Positions 12,101 to 25,834 of a stretch of 64,000 bases of DNA are shown here, piece by piece. The position numbers and the translations under genes were made by a program. Each line of letters starts with the position of its first letter. Position 1 is the stretch's first letter. Source of the stretch: Lactifluus volemus (taxonomy: Eukaryota; Basidiomycota; Agaricomycetes; Russulales; Russulaceae); the NCBI GenBank assembly GCA_022376515.1, contig WTXI01000022.1, forward strand, positions 124,001 to 188,000, in the 5' to 3' direction. The notes beneath the pieces were generated by a model, which was not told the origin of the DNA, did no database searches, and worked only from the letters and a program-made list of their open reading frames with translations.

Positions 12101-14686
12101 TGCGTTTTCTGGGCAGATCATTTAGAGCATGTTGCTTTCGAGCAGGACCTGTTCACGAAACTTGGATCGCTCTTTGAGACAAGGTTTCTTTTCTGGCTGG
12201 AAGTTCTTAGCATGAAGAATAGTGTGGGCCTTGCTCCACGAGCATTCGCATGTCTGAGGACATGGTTACGATCTGAGCAGAACGAGGTAAGCAGATATTA
12301 TGATGATATATGGCATGTATTGATGATCGCAACAGGATTCTCGATTGGAGGTAGAGAATCTGTCTGCGTTAGTGAACGACGCGCTGGCATTTGTGCGATA
12401 TTTCGGGATGGCGATATCAAGGAGCGCTCCACACATATATATATCTGCTCTCCCATTTGCACCGACCTCTTCCTGGATCATCAAGCGTTACCTTCATCTG
12501 TTTCCTCACACATTATCTTTCGCATGCGGACAGTTGTCTCGCTGGCCAGCATTGGAGATGACGATTCGAGCACATGACAAGCCAGTCAACGTTGTCGTGT
12601 TCTCGCCTGATGGACAGCAGATCGCATCGGCCTCAGATGATTTCACGATTCGGGTGTGGGATGCCACAACAGGGGAGCTTGTTGTAGACCCATTCATTGG
12701 ACATCACGGCATTGTCTACTCTGTTGCGTTCTCGCCAGACGGGAAGCGCATCGCGTCGGCCTCGGAAGATTGCACGATTCGTGTGTGGGACGCAGGGACA
12801 GGGGAGGTTGTAGCTGGCCCATTTACCGGACATACGGATCTGGTCTTTTCTGTTTCATTCTCGCCGGACGGACAGCACATCGCGTCAGGCTCGGCTGATT
12901 GCACAATTTGTGTATGGGATTCCACTACAGGGGAGGTCGTAGCTGGCCCGTTTACTGGACACACCGGATGGGTCAATTCTGTTGCATTCTCACCAGACGG
13001 GAAGCGCATCGCCTCGGCCTCATATGATCATACGATTCGGATGTGGGATGCCGCAACAGGAGAGGCCATAGCAGGCCCGTTTACTGAACATAACGACGCG
13101 GTCAGTCGGTTGCATTCTCACCCGACGGACAGCACATCGCCTCGGCTTCATTTGATCGGACGATTTTCGTGTGGGATACCGCAACAGGGGAGGTCATTGC
13201 AGGCCCATTTACTGGACACACCGGTGGGATCTACTCTGTTGTGTTTTCACCAGATGGACAGTGCGTCGCCTCAGCCTCAACCGATCGCACGGTCTGCATG
13301 TGGGATTCCGCAACAGGAGAGGTCGTGGCGGGCCCATTTACTGGACATACAGATTCGGCCTTTTCTGCTACATTCTCCCCGGATGGGCAGCGGATCGCCT
13401 CGGCCTCGCGTGATGGCATAATTTGTATGTGGGATGCCAGAAAGAGCGACGTAGCGGGCCCGTTCACTGGACACACTCAAGAAATATTTTCTATTGCAAT
13501 CTCAGCGGACGGGCAACGAATTGCCTCGGCCTCTGCAGATCGCATGATCTGCGTGTGGGATGCCACATCAGGAGAGGTCACAGCTGGTCCATTTACTGGT
13601 CACACCGATTGGATCTCGGCTGTGGTATTCTCACCGAACGGGCAGCGGATTGCATCGGCCTCGCGAGATTGCACGATTCGGATGTGGGATGCCGCATCAG
13701 GAGAGGTCGTAACAGGCCCATTTACTGGACACACCGATCCAATCTACTCTATTGCATTCTCGCCAGACGGGCTGCGGGTCGCTTCGGCCTCATTCGACCG
13801 TACGAGTTTTGTGTGGGATGCTGCAACAGGGGAGGTCATAGTGGGCCCATTTATGGGACACATAGATTTCCTCACGTCTGTTGCATTCTCTCCGGATGGG
13901 AAGCGCATCGCCTCGTCCTCGAAGGATCGCACGATTCGCGTGTGGGATGCCGCAACAGGAGAGGTCGTAGCGGACCCGTTCACTGGACACACCAATTCCA
14001 TTTTCTCTGTCGCGTTCTCACCGGATGGGAAACGGATTGCTTCAGCCTCGAGCGATCGCACGATTCGCGTGTGGGATTCCGCAACAGGAGAGGTCGTAGC
14101 GGGCCCATTTACTGGACACACCGACATGGTCAACCGCGTTGCGTTCTCACCAGGCGGGCAGTACATCGCATCGGCCTCGTCCGATCGCACGGTTCGTGTG
14201 TGGGATGCCACGACAGGAGAGGTAGTAGCGGGCCCATTTACTGGACACACTGAGTGGATCGGGTCTGTTGCATTCTTACCAGACGGGCGCCACATCGTCT
14301 CATGTTCGGCCGATCGCACGATTCGCATGTGGGATGCTGCGATAGGACAGGTCGTAGGGGGCTCGTCTACCGGTCAGATTGAATCAATTACTTCTGTTGC
14401 ATCCTCACTAGATGGGCACAAGCTCAACATCTCGGACCATGTGCGTATGCAGAATATCATAACCGAAGATATTGTGAAGATGGACAAATTTGCGATTAAT
14501 AGTGATGGTTGGATATGTGGAGAGGAGAATGAGCTTATTTTATGGGTTCCCCCACTTCACCGGCCGTATCTTTTTAGACCTTACACAGTCTGGATTGCTG
14601 GAAAAGATAAAACCGAGCTTGATCTCTCCAGCTTCGTACATGGATCAGATTGGGCTACAGTACGTGCTGACAGATTCTCTATGTAG
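9179..14686 (+). pseudogene. NLR2: C2-NACHT-WD40 receptor with one frameshift
   Basis: NLR2 has the same ten-exon plan as NLR5, and an ATG at 9179 opens a frame into exon 1 (ending 9352). Exon 3 begins GTGCCT where NLR3/NLR5 have ATGCCT, so translation cannot start there. The C2 domain reads ILGAHNLPHLDTFPGKERR. The helical exons span 9960-10530, and the NACHT exon (about 10582-12285) contains GQAGTGKSS and LIVVDALDESG. WD40 repeats follow from about 12560. One base is missing at about 13105 (GTCAGTCGG for GTCAGGTCGG in NLR3), shifting the frame between repeats 4 and 5. The frame is then open from 13169 to the stop with repeats 6-14 and the tail. Apart from this single indel the gene looks functional, so either a recent null or a base-calling error is possible. 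From about 13300 to the stop it is nearly identical to NLR4. Confidence 0.85.
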
Positions 14687-17407
14687 AGTCATACTGTATG
14701 TATTTATGCTATGATCGAACACTGTTTCCTTCGTCTGTTGAACTGGCGCAAGAGTCTGTCAGAACATTATTATCAGTCAGTAAAGTCGACATTTTCAATA
14801 TTGGGTTAAAGTACTAGAAACAGTTACACCTGGGTCAGTGTAGAGAGCAAGCATTTGAGTACGTTGAATATGACTTACCCCATCTCCCAAATGTTCAAAT
14901 GTTCGTTTGTACGGGCCCCGGATGAAGTTGCTGTTCGTATGGCGGAGAGCCTCTAGTAGAATCCATTACGAAAACTGTCACCGACTCGGATCAGCTTCAG
15001 TTTCTGTCACTTCAGTTCCTCAGGTTTCTAAAACGAAAGAAATTGCCAAGGACATCGAGTCATCCATCCGAGTTGGCAACGCCACCCTCTGACTTGTAAA
15101 TGACCACAATGTTGCAATCCAAAGACACGATGATCTAGAAATGCATTGGCACAAACGGCCAGGTGTTTATCACAGATCCATACTTTCACATCAAGGTGAT
15201 CCCAATTACCACCACGCTAACTAAAGCCCTCCTATTATGGGTCGAAGCCAAAGCATTACTAGTGCACAGGAGAGAACAAAAAAACGACACTGCGTATATC
15301 AAATACCCATCTATGCTGCGCATTTGTCAGCTATTTGAGGTTTGAATATACATACCATGGTAGCTCATCATTTGCTCTCTTAAACTTTACGAAGCACGCA
15401 CTATTGGGCACAAATTGAAGTCTGTGTCCTCAAATGCCTGAGCTTCCGCTCATTTCTGGACCCGCGTGGTGCGAAGCATCAGAGGTCGTATGCAACGATG
15501 ATGACGCAGGAGGAAGGCCGACCCGGACCGACCAGACAGAGAAACACTCTGAACATTCCAAGAAGGGGTGAGAATTAGAGGGAAGTGGCACAGCATGCAC
15601 GATGAGTTCAACAAGGATAACAACTTGGTCTTTCCCTCACCTCACCTGCCCTAACCATGCGTTCAATTTCCGCTAATTCGGGTGCCCCACGTTGCTGCTG
15701 CCTGCCGACAGGCCTAACACTGCGAACGTTGATGTCGGCGGCGTACAAGCTCCACAGAGTATGGGTGGTCTGTAGAGCCACAGTAGAGATGATGAGCGGA
15801 AGGGAATTCCGTCAGAGAAGTCCTACTAGGCCGTACTAGAAAATCGAATAGCGTGAATGTATGCAGGGTGATGCCCGCAGGGAGGGGAAGGAATGGGCTG
15901 AGAAGTAGGTGAGTCAGGACAGAAAGTCCACGCAAGCACATAATCTGAACCGGAGGTGCGTGGATCCTCGAGAGAGCGAGCTGGAAGGGCAAAAAAGTGA
16001 GGCAACATCATTGGTTCACCGGAGCTGATCACGTGACTACAGATGGATGACGGGACCAGCAGACCAGCGTGGTATCGCGCCTTGAAACGCGCTGTCTGTC
16101 AGTGCGGATCGAAGCTGATCGACGGTCGGTGATAATTGGCCGTGGACAGATTGATCTGATCAATGGATGTCGTAGACTGCTTTAGTGGGTTATATGCGGT
16201 CCTCCATTGCTACCCGGGCCCTTGTTGAATTTACCCGATTTTTCTACGCAACCTTGCTGTTCTGCATGATGAGCCTAACCCCATCGCATAGTACAGTCTT
16301 TCTAACCTCTTTACTCTTCCAGACATGTAGTTCTTTTACAAGCCATGCCGGTCAGACATCTCCGAGTTATCAGCCAAATGGACCGTCATTACATCCTGAA
16401 GGCCTGAAGTCTTGCCGCTGTCTTCTAAACTCCAACAACACCCCTGCAACTTGCGTGTTGGAGTATTGAGGGTTTCTGGGAGGAGATGCTTGAGAGGGAT
16501 GGGAGCCTGAGATCGCAACCCGAGAACGGGCAATCGAGCACTGTGCCAAGAAGGACAGCACCGACGAGCGCGCACCACTGGCCTTCAGCTTCAACCGCCA
16601 TGGCCAATTTACGATACCCTTGCTTTCCAAGGATGGAAGTATTTTTCTCTCGTTAGATTTCTTACTGTACTTAGCGCATGGTGATGCCCCGTCCACAGTT
16701 TCCCTCACTTATCAATCGAGCGCGCCCTCAGTGAGCCCCGTCTCCGGAGTCCCCGAATACCACCCCTCCGCGTTTGCAACCAGATTGAATTCGAGGCCAG
16801 GTATTAGCTACATATCGGCTCGTAGTTTGATAGCTTAGCTTGAGGAAACGCCGTCAACAGGCATAACTGCGCCTCTCGCCGCCATCTCCGCACGCTCCCG
16901 TTAATCTCAGGCCTCAGGGTCACTAACACATACATGCTTCACCTATCCATCTTGTTGGTCAGAAGCTTGGGATTGAAACCAGAGGCCAAGCGCTTTGCAG
17001 ACAGACGCAAAGGACCCGTTGGTCCAGGTGAATTCATGAGCTAGCTTCGCCTCGGACTTCAAGTTTTGAGCGTGTATTGCCAGACTTCCAGTGAAGAGAG
17101 AGATGCGATGATCTAGGTTATGGTGCCGATGCAGTTGGGCGGTGGGTAAAGAGAAATTTTGCCGTCATTCAACTTGGACTGGAAAGACAGAAAATAGTAA
17201 GCGTGAATACTGCACACGCAAGATGAAAGAAACAAACGTACAACAAAGTTCCCTACCATCACTAAGTGCTACTAATCAGTTGTGAGACTAGATTGTCATA
17301 CATTATATCGCCTATACGTTTTGAGGTATCACAATACAGTAGTACCGAACCTCGAGACTCGAGTGGGGAGGCATTGGCCACGGGTTACTCTCAGCTCCTC
17401 TGCTATT
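14687..17407. other. Inter-NLR spacer 2; carries the empty site of the LINE insertion
   Basis: This spacer is homologous to spacers 1 and 4. It contains GAATGTATGCAGGG uninterrupted at 15855-15868, the sequence duplicated around the LINE insertion in spacer 4. TCACGTGA lies at 16029-16036. It includes the approximately 240-bp segment (16350-16600) missing from spacer 1. A minus-strand 112-codon frame at 16370-16708 is kept open in the copy at 40543-40881 with few changes, but I recognise no domain in it. No other gene is evident. Confidence 0.7.
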
Positions 17408-17695
17408 CTAGGACATGAGACAAGGCTCACTCGATTCGAACACGACCATCGATAAAGATCTCCATTGTTGCTTATTTGTTCCTAACAAATAAGCGCAAGG
17501 ACAAACAGAACGGCCTCACTGCTTGTTACATCGATACGATTCGATATACTATTGATGGCTCTTGCACAACAGAACTCGTATGCCAAACTCTCTCACATAC
17601 GATGTCCTCTGATGTTGATCATTTCTACAGCTCTGGTTCTCAAAATCCCGGAATTGTGTATGTAAATCACTTTCATCGTTTCCGTATTTACTCAG

Positions 17696-20600
17696 ATGCC
17701 TTTGAATAGCACCCAAGTCAGTGAAGCGCAACCAAGTTTGCTCTGGCTAGACGTGACTAGTACGACTCTTAGTGATCCTGCTCTTGGAAGTACTGAATAT
17801 TCTTCCCCTGTCAGTCCTGAGGGCCCACAATCTTCCTCATCTCGATACTTTCCCGGGGAAGGAAAGACGGTTTTACGTTAAAGTGACCAGCGAGAAGAGA
17901 ACACGGGAGACACGACCTATCCGGAGCGTGGCACGGCACGTTGAATGGAATGAGAATCTCGACACATTGTGCGAACTGTTGCGTATCCGTTCCTATGCGT
18001 AACTGACTATCCCGCAGTCCTGTACAACCGCTCTCCAGTATTACAGTATCTCTGTATGCAAGAAGGACCATGCGCACAGACCTCCTTGTCGGAAAGCAGG
18101 AGATACCCTGTGAATCTCGACACGGTTCGTCTTATTAGAATTCTTATTCGTGCGTCTAGCTGACTGCTGTACATACAGAGCTCAATATCGTTTTCAGCCA
18201 TGCTGACGAACATGCGCGACACTCTACGGAGCTGGTTACACTCCTCTTAACGATCGCCGTGTCAACGAACGCAAGTTCCTCTCTGACTGCGGCCGTCAAC
18301 ACCGCAGAGGAAGCTATGGACATGGTGAAATCGTGGAAGAGTGCCGTCAGTTCTATTAAGCAGATCATGGACACTGTCGGTCCAATCGCTAACGTATGCT
18401 TTACATTAATTGTTTTTTTGTTTCTTCGCTGAGCTAACTTTGGCTCTTCAGCTGCTCCCCCATGCATCGTTAGCATGGAGTCTGCTCTCGAAGATACCCG
18501 AGGTGTGTCTCTTTCCCTTGTCAGAGGATATTGAACGCTCGGCTCCTTCTCACCTCATCGCTAGACTTTGCTACACCAGTTTCAGCGTGACGATAATGTC
18601 CGAACACTACTTAACGCGATACGTGATGCGTTTGAGTTTTCCAAGGAGGCCGACATTTTGAGGAACATGGAGCCAGCATCTACGCAGGCGAAAATGCTCG
18701 ATGAGATGCTCGAGTGCGTCTCCGAATGTGCTGGATTTATCAGATCGTATGCGGAGGATGTGCAAGTTGGTACGTTGTCTTGGCCTCTCTCGTTAGTCAT
18801 CCAACATAAACTTATGATTTTCAGGGAAGCGAACATTGAAGAATGTTGTCGGCAAAATTGATGAAAAGGTCGAACAGTTCCGCACCACCCTTGCCCGACT
18901 ACGACAGGAGTTCCTCGCACATGCTACTGTCACCACTGAAGTTGCTGTCCTTCAAACGCGGGATGATGTGAGGCACACAGAATTGGACGCAAGAATCAGG
19001 GAATTGCCCTGTAAGGGAGCCTGGAGACTCGGTGACGAGAAGCGCTGTCTTCCAGGCACGCGCGAAGACTTTTTGGATTATATCATCAACTGGGTCGAGA
19101 ATCAGGAATCTCAACGTGTCCTCCTTCTCCTTGGCCAGGCCGGCACAGGAAAGTCTTCGATCGCTCACGAGGTCGCCCGCCGCTTCCAGAATAAGTGCCT
19201 CGCCTCGTACTTCACCTTTGTGCGCAAGGAGGGTTCCAAAGATGAAGCTTACCAGCTGTTCACCACACTTGCTCGCAATCTCTCCGATCGCTATCCTCCA
19301 TTCAAGCTCGCCCTCGGGAAGGTACTCAAGAATGATTCGTCCCTTCATAGTACTCGACACTATCGTACACTTTTCGAATCTCTCCTTCTTGAGCCTCTCA
19401 AGGACCTGAAACTTGACGATCCAATCCTCATCGTGATCGATGCACTGGATGAGAGTGGTGATACGATCGGCAAGAATGGATTGCATACATTTCTTGCCCA
19501 GCGTCTGTTCGACTTGCCATCAAATTTCCGGGTGCTCATCACCTCGAGGCCAGAGAATGGTATCGAGCCTGCATTCATCAACGCGTTGTCCATCCGCACC
19601 ATCTACATGGATGATCCCCAACTGGCCGCAAAGACAGAGCAAGATATTGGGTTGTACCTTCAGAGCGAGCTCCCTCGGGACGTGTTCGAGAATCATGGTG
19701 TGAAACTTGCAAAGGCGGCAGAAGGCTTGTTTCAATGGGCTGCCGTATCATGCGGTTTCATAAACAATCCTCCTCCTAGTTTTGGGTTCAGCAAGAAGCA
19801 GGTCGTGCAGCGTCTATTGGGACACTCTCGAGGTCTCGATGAACAAGATCCTCTGGACCAGTTATATAAAGAAGTTCTCAAGGCGTACTTCGAACCACGT
19901 GCAGCACGGACACTATTCCTGTCCGTTATGGGACAACTTTTTGCTGCGATCGAGCCGCTTTCCATTCGTTCGTTAGTCGCTCTGCGACGCCATGCACCAA
20001 AGGATGACCCCTCGGACCCGGACCCCTCGGATTCAGATTGCGTCATTGAGATGCTCCGTCACCTCGGTTCCCTGCTCAGCAACGTGACTTCGTCTCATGA
20101 AACCCGCCCCATCATTCCTCTCCATACCTCATTTCGTGACTTTCTTGCCAATGAGAAGAGTGGCATCTTTCACGTCGACCTTGACAAGGCACACCGTCGG
20201 TTGGCACATTCGTGTCTTGGTTTAATGCTGGATAGCCTCGAATTCAACATTTGCAAACTGGAGTCGTCATATCTCGCCAACAGGGACGTCCCCGACATTG
20301 ACTCTCGAATTGCGAAACATATTTCGGCTGCTCTATCATATGCTTGCGTGTTCTGGGCCGATCATTTAGAGCGTGTTGCCTTCGAGCAGGACCTGTTCAC
20401 GAAACTTGGATCGCTCTTTGAGACAAGGTTTCTTTTCTGGCTGGAAGTTCTTAGCATGAAGAATAGTGTGGGCCTTGCTCCACGAGCATTCGCATGTCTG
20501 AGGACATGGTTACGATCTGACCAGAACGGGGTAAGCAGATATTATGATGATATATGACATGTATTGATGATCGCAACAGGATTCTCAACTGGAGGTAGAG

Positions 20601-22913
20601 AATCTGTCGGCGTTTGTGAATGACGCGCTGGCATTTGTGCGATATTTCGGGATGGCGATATCAAGGAGCGCTCCACACATATATGTATCTGCTCTCCCAT
20701 TTGCGCCATCCTCTTCCTGCATCATCAAGCGCTACCTTCATCTGTTTCCTCACACATTGTCATTCGCATGCGGACAGTTGTCTCGCTGGCCATCATTGGA
20801 GATGACGATTCGAGCACATGACAAGGCAGTCAACTTTGTCGCGTTCTCGCCGGATGGACAGCAGATCGCATCGGCCTCAGACGATTTCACGATTCGGGTG
20901 TGGGATGCCACAACAGGGGAGGTTGTCACGGATCCGTTCATTGGACATCACGACAATGTCTTCTCTGTTGCGTTCTCGCCAGACGGGAAACGCATCGCTT
21001 CGGCCTCGGCAGATCGCACGATTCGTGTGTGGGATGCAGTGACAGGGGAGATTGTAGCTGGTCCATTTACTGGACATACGGATCAGGTCGGTTCTGTTTC
21101 ATTCTCGCCAGACGGACAACACATCGCCTCAGCCTCGATCGATCGCACAATTTGTGTATGGGATTCCACAACAGGGGAAGTCGTAGCTGGCCCGTTTACT
21201 GGACACACCGGATGGGTCAGATCCGCTGCATTCTCGCCGGACGGGAAGCGCATCGCCTCGGCCTCATTCGATCATACGATTCGGATGTGGGATGCCGCAA
21301 CAGGAGAGGCCATAGCAGCCCCGTTTACTGGACATGCAGACGTGGTCAGGTCGGTTGCATTCTCACCCGACGGACAGCGCATCGCCTCGGCTTCATCTGA
21401 TCGGACGATTTGCGTGTGGGATACCGCAACAGGGGAGGTCATTGCAGGCCCATTTACTGGACACACCGCTGGGATCAACTCTATTGTGTTTTCACCGGAC
21501 GGGCAGTGCGTCGTCTCAGCCTCACTCGATCGCACAGTCTGTATGTGGGATTCCGCAACAGGAGAGGTCGTGGCGGGCCCATTTACTGGACATACAGCTT
21601 CGATCTTTTCTGCTGCACTCTCGCCGGACGGGCAGCGGATCGCCTCGGCCTCGTTCGATGGCACAATTCGTATGTGGGATGCCAGAAAGAGCGACGTGGC
21701 AGGCCCGTTCACTGGACACACTCAACCAATCTTTTCTATTTCAATCTCACCGGACGGGCAACGAATTGCCTCGGCCTCTGCAGATCGCATGATCTGTGTG
21801 TGGGATGCCACATCAGGAGAGCTCACAGCTGGTCCATTTACTGGTCACACCGATTGGATCTTGGCTGTGGTATTCTCACCGGACGGGCAGCGGGTCGCAT
21901 CGTCCTCGCGAGATTGCACGATTCGGATGTGGGATGTTGCAACAGGAGAGGTTGTAGCCGGCCCATTTACTGGACACACCGGTGAAATCAACTCTGTGGC
22001 ATTCTCGCCGGACGGGCGACGGATCGTGTCAGCTTCGGACGACCGTACGATTTGCGTGTGGGATGCTGCAACAGGAGAGGTCATGGCGAGCCCATTTACA
22101 GGACACATCGATTTCGTTCAGTCCGTTGCATTCTCCCCGGATGGGAAGCGCATCGCCTCAGCTTCGCGTGACCACACAATTCACGTGTGGGATGCCGCAA
22201 CGGGAGAGGTCGTAGCGGGCCCATTCGCTGGACACACCGATTCCATTTTATCTGTCGCGTTCTCACCAGACGGGCAGTGGGTTGCTTCAGTCTCGGGCGA
22301 TCGCACGATTCGCGTGTGGGATTCTGCAACAGGAGAAACCGTAGCGGGCCCATTTACTGGGCACACTGATCATGTCAACTGTGTTGCGTTCTCGCCAGGC
22401 GGGCAGTACATCGCATCGGCCTCGTACGATCGCACGGTTCGTGTGTGGGACGCCACGACAGGAGAGGTAGTAGCGGGCCCATTTACTGGACACACTGAAT
22501 GGATCGGGTCTGTTGCATTCTCACCAGACGAGCGGCACATCGTCTCATGTTCGGGCGATCGCACGATTCGCATGTGGGATGCTGCAATAGGACAGGTCGT
22601 CAGGGGCTCGTCTCCCGGTCAGATCGAATCAGCCACTTCTGTTGCAGCTTCACTAGACGGGCAAGAGCCCATCACCTCGGACCATGTGAACATCAGAACC
22701 GAATATATCGTGAAGATGGACAAATTTGCGATTAATAGCGATGGTTGGATATGTGGAGAAGAGAATGAGCTTATTTTATGGGTCCCCCCACTTCACCGGC
22801 CGTATCTTTTTAGACCTAACACAGTCTGGATTGCTGGCAAGGACAGAACCGAGCTTGACCTCTCCGACTTTGTGCATGGATCGAATTGGGCTACAGTATA
22901 TGTTGACAGTTGA
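17696..22913 (+). CDS. NLR3: C2-NACHT-WD40 NOD-like receptor
   Basis: NLR3 is a predicted signalling ATPase whose WD40 propellers would sense a ligand. From the ATG at 17696 the model uses eight exons, corresponding to exons 3-10 of NLR5 at an offset of 24173, and gives 1611 residues with no internal stop. The order is C2 (LLWLDVT spliced to ILRAHNLPHLDTFPG), helical linker, NACHT (GQAGTGKSS, then [11 protein letters not shown], and ITSRPENG), 14 WD40 repeats in the last exon (20580-22913), and a tail ending near FVHGSNWATVYVDS. The last intron is 20531-20579. The upstream exon 1 frame used in NLR5 is broken here by a net 2-base deletion after ACACGACC (about 17446), so the start is either 17696 or lies on an unrecognised 5' exon. 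The first five WD40 repeats are almost identical to NLR5, and later repeats differ. Confidence 0.85.
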
Positions 22914-24207
22914 TCATGATCTACGTAGAGCCGCATGTATTTATGCCATCCTCAAAAACTGTCTCCTTCATCTGCGGAATTGGGGCTTGAAACTGTCTGA
23001 AACTTTACGACGCTCGCACAAATTTCACCACGCCGCTCGTCCACAAACGTCCTAGCTTCTGCCCAAACCTGGACAAAGGTTTTGTGTACCCCCACGGTGC
23101 CATACCCCAGGGGTCATACAGCGACAGCAACGCAGGGGCAAAGCCGACCCCAACAGACCAGACAGGGAAACACCCTGAATATTTGAAGAGTGGTTGAGAG
23201 TGGGTGGGGTCACAGCCCGCACGGCAGGTCCAAGAAGGATAGTCACTTGGTCTTACCTCGTCTCGTCCAAGCCATCCATATCCCCAGCTTCCGCCAATTC
23301 CGGCGCCTCACGCAGCCAGAAGTCCTGACGCTGCACGTGCTGAATCCAGCAATGCACGAGATCCGCAGAGTGTGGATGGTCTGTGGAGCCACGGTAGAAG
23401 TACAGTTGCAGTTTATGGCAGAGAAAGTACTAAGCATTAATGGTAGCTTTAATGCAGCATACACCGTGACGCTTGTAGAAAGGGGCGGTGCTGAGAAATG
23501 CCAGTGCCAGTGGTTGGGTCTGGATTAGAGTGTATGCAAGCCAAGATGCAAGCCCATAATACTTTGTGTCGGAACTTGAGGAGAAGATCCTCGGAAGCCC
23601 CGAGGGAACTTCCAGTGGCACTTGAACCTAGGCTCAGGATGTATATAGAGCAGATGAAAGACTAGATGCCAGTGAGATGCCAGGATATATGCGCCAAGTG
23701 CCTTGAATTGAAGGTGGATACGTACACATGGAGGGGGTCACGTGACCTGACGGAGGCGTTGGAGAGAACGCGGACCGATGAATGCATGTTAACGTCTCGC
23801 CAGTGTCTCGCCCTGCTCCTCTTACTGCGAACCGTCCCTTGCATGTGAAGACCCAGGGGCCCGGGAAGAGCAACCCAAAAAGCTGGAGGAATATACTTCA
23901 GGAGAATGCCCCACCTGCGAGAGTAGTTCATAAAGTATGGCTGCATACACTACGGGGAGACGGGTCAAAGGAAGTACAAGCCTTGAACGCTAACCTTCGC
24001 TCGGAGATGAGACCCCTTTTTTCCAATTGCCAGCGCCGCGTGTCACAGAACCGAACTCCTGGGTCTGCACAAAGCAGAACTCCGGGACATCCGTTACTTT
24101 CGTCCTCGGGGCGCAAGACCGTGCGTGGTCGCCATGGGTCATCACCTGTATTCGAGACTCCGGTCGCCAATGGCAACCATTAGGACGTCATAGAACACGA
24201 TATTGCC
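22914..24207. other. Spacer 3 after NLR3 (second spacer type)
   Basis: This spacer is homologous to 47090-48374 after NLR5, and its first part shows remote resemblance to the R-type spacers (the stretch GTGGATGGTCTGTGGAGCCAC aligns with GTGGGTGGTCTGTAGAGCCAC, shown here only as the shared GGTCTG core region near 23370). TCACGTGA lies at 23738-23745, about 60 bp before a segment (23785-24000) that is also found inverted at 61590-61790. No gene is called. Confidence 0.6.
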
Positions 24208-25390
24208 ATGCCTGAAGCTCCCGAGGCGCCGAGTGAAGACGTTCAGCGAGAGGATACGATGAAATTGAGTACATGGCTCCTACTGCAATTGGTGCATCTG
24301 CCTTCTTTGGTTCCATCACATCCTACTAACGCACGGCCTAGGCCCACCGTATACACCACACTTTGATATGCCCGACTTGAAGCTTGTTGGTGCCCAGCTC
24401 TTTCATATGATGCGCTCTCTCAGAGAGATACGATCGATCGCTTCTATTATGCGAAGAAGGAGAATGTCGATGACTCGGAATTTGTTGAAACCAGCAGCTT
24501 TTCCACCTCATCATCTTATGGGAGCTTTCTTAATTGTCCAGAAGAAGGCAAGTGAACGAGTCCGAAACGTTTCATCTTATCGACCCTTTTCCTTTCCCAG
24601 ATGATTCTAGCGCTTTTTTTCAGCACCACGGAACAAGCGCTTCCTCTCAACCGGGTGTCGCGATTCAGCTTTCTGGGCCCGCGATCAAAGGTTCACGTGC
24701 AGTGGCAACCACCTCGCGGGAGCGTGCTACAACTTTACCAGTGCCACGCCCTTTAATGAAAACAGTATTTCAGGTCCTTCTAAGCGCGTGCAGGCGATCC
24801 GGATCAATCCCTCCAACAGGTTCGTCGAAGAAGTCATCCGACAAGGCTGCCCCGACACGGCCAACAACTGCCGCTGGGCGCATACCTTCCACCCCGCGGA
24901 TCACAACTGTTTCGACGACATCACACACCCTTCTAGTTCCCTACCTCTGCACCCACCCGCCATAACAACAAAAAAGGTGGTGATACCAGCCAAGTTCCGG
25001 CCCGGTTGGACGCGGACTTGGCCCTATCGCAAACGCACGGAATGGGCTGGAGCAACGAAGGAAGGGTGTCAGGGTCAAACCGTTTTTTTTTTTTCACATC
25101 GTTCTATGATACGAGAGTGCCGTAAGCAATTTGTCACCCCACTTTGTTAGGGAAAGACAATTATGACTGAATCCCAAACTAGACGCAGATCGAAGGAATT
25201 GGCGAGCAGCGCAAGCAGGCCTATCATCGCTGTGGGGGTTTCTACGTCAGCCGATCCAGACCACATAACGAAGTCGCGAGACAAAGAAGACCGGGAGGCA
25301 CTGATAAGCATGGGCTTATCGTCATTCATTTGCGCCGCGGCACGAACTCAAGAAGATGACGCGTACATACAGTACCATAATAGGACATAA
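24208..25390 (+). pseudogene. Acidic-protein gene copy A, frameshifted
   Basis: This is one of three copies of an unrecognised small protein family. Compared with copy B (48375-48772), one T is missing at about 24256, so the acidic motif DYDEIEY is destroyed (GATACGATGAAATTG for GATTACGACGAAATTG). The intron and the second exon (PPYTPHFDMPDLKLVG) are preserved. An in-frame TAG just upstream, shared with copy B, prevents use of the longer N-terminus seen in copy C. A 75-codon frame at 25163-25390 (start ATG, TRRRSKELASSASRP) is conserved with the matching frame in copy B and may be a downstream exon or a separate small gene. A T-run of about 12 bases lies near 25081. Confidence 0.5.
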
Positions 25391-25834
25391 TCAGATTTGG
25401 GTTTCGTTAATTTACCGCTCGTCGTTGGAGAGTCGGGTGCTGCCTCGAGGATGTACTGTAGTGGTTAGGGATGAAGCGATGAAGCCGTGTTGACTGTGCT
25501 TATCCCAGTTGGGTAACTGTACAATGTCCGCTATGCTTCCCACGCTGTCATCCCGACCCTGCTGTCCCTAATCCCCATTCCATCGTGCATCGCGTTTCGG
25601 ACGTGCCAAGGATGCATATGACTTGAAGTGCCAACTGCTAACTAGCGTTAACTCCTCGCCGTGAACCGAAGTATGGGGCTCTTCCCAAAATGGTGTTGGC
25701 ACCATCCAACCGTAGGTTCCCCCTGCCAGATATTCCTGAGCGGTATGTCATAAAAGGAGCCTCTGCTCTCCGTCTCTCTAATTACCTCTTCCTCAAACTC
25801 AGTTTTACTCTCTCTCTCAGAGTAAGACATCAGA

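Noticed and set aside
13423..14253. 276-codon out-of-frame ORF on the + strand across the WD40 repeats (also 32531-33361)
   Set aside because: The repeat unit is 129 bp, a multiple of three, so a frame without a stop in one unit stays open through all. The correct WD40 frame overlaps it and carries the domain signature.
13744..14328. 194-codon minus-strand ORF antisense to WD40 repeats (also 32852-33436)
   Set aside because: Same repeat-driven openness on the opposite strand; no domain, and the sense strand is clearly coding.
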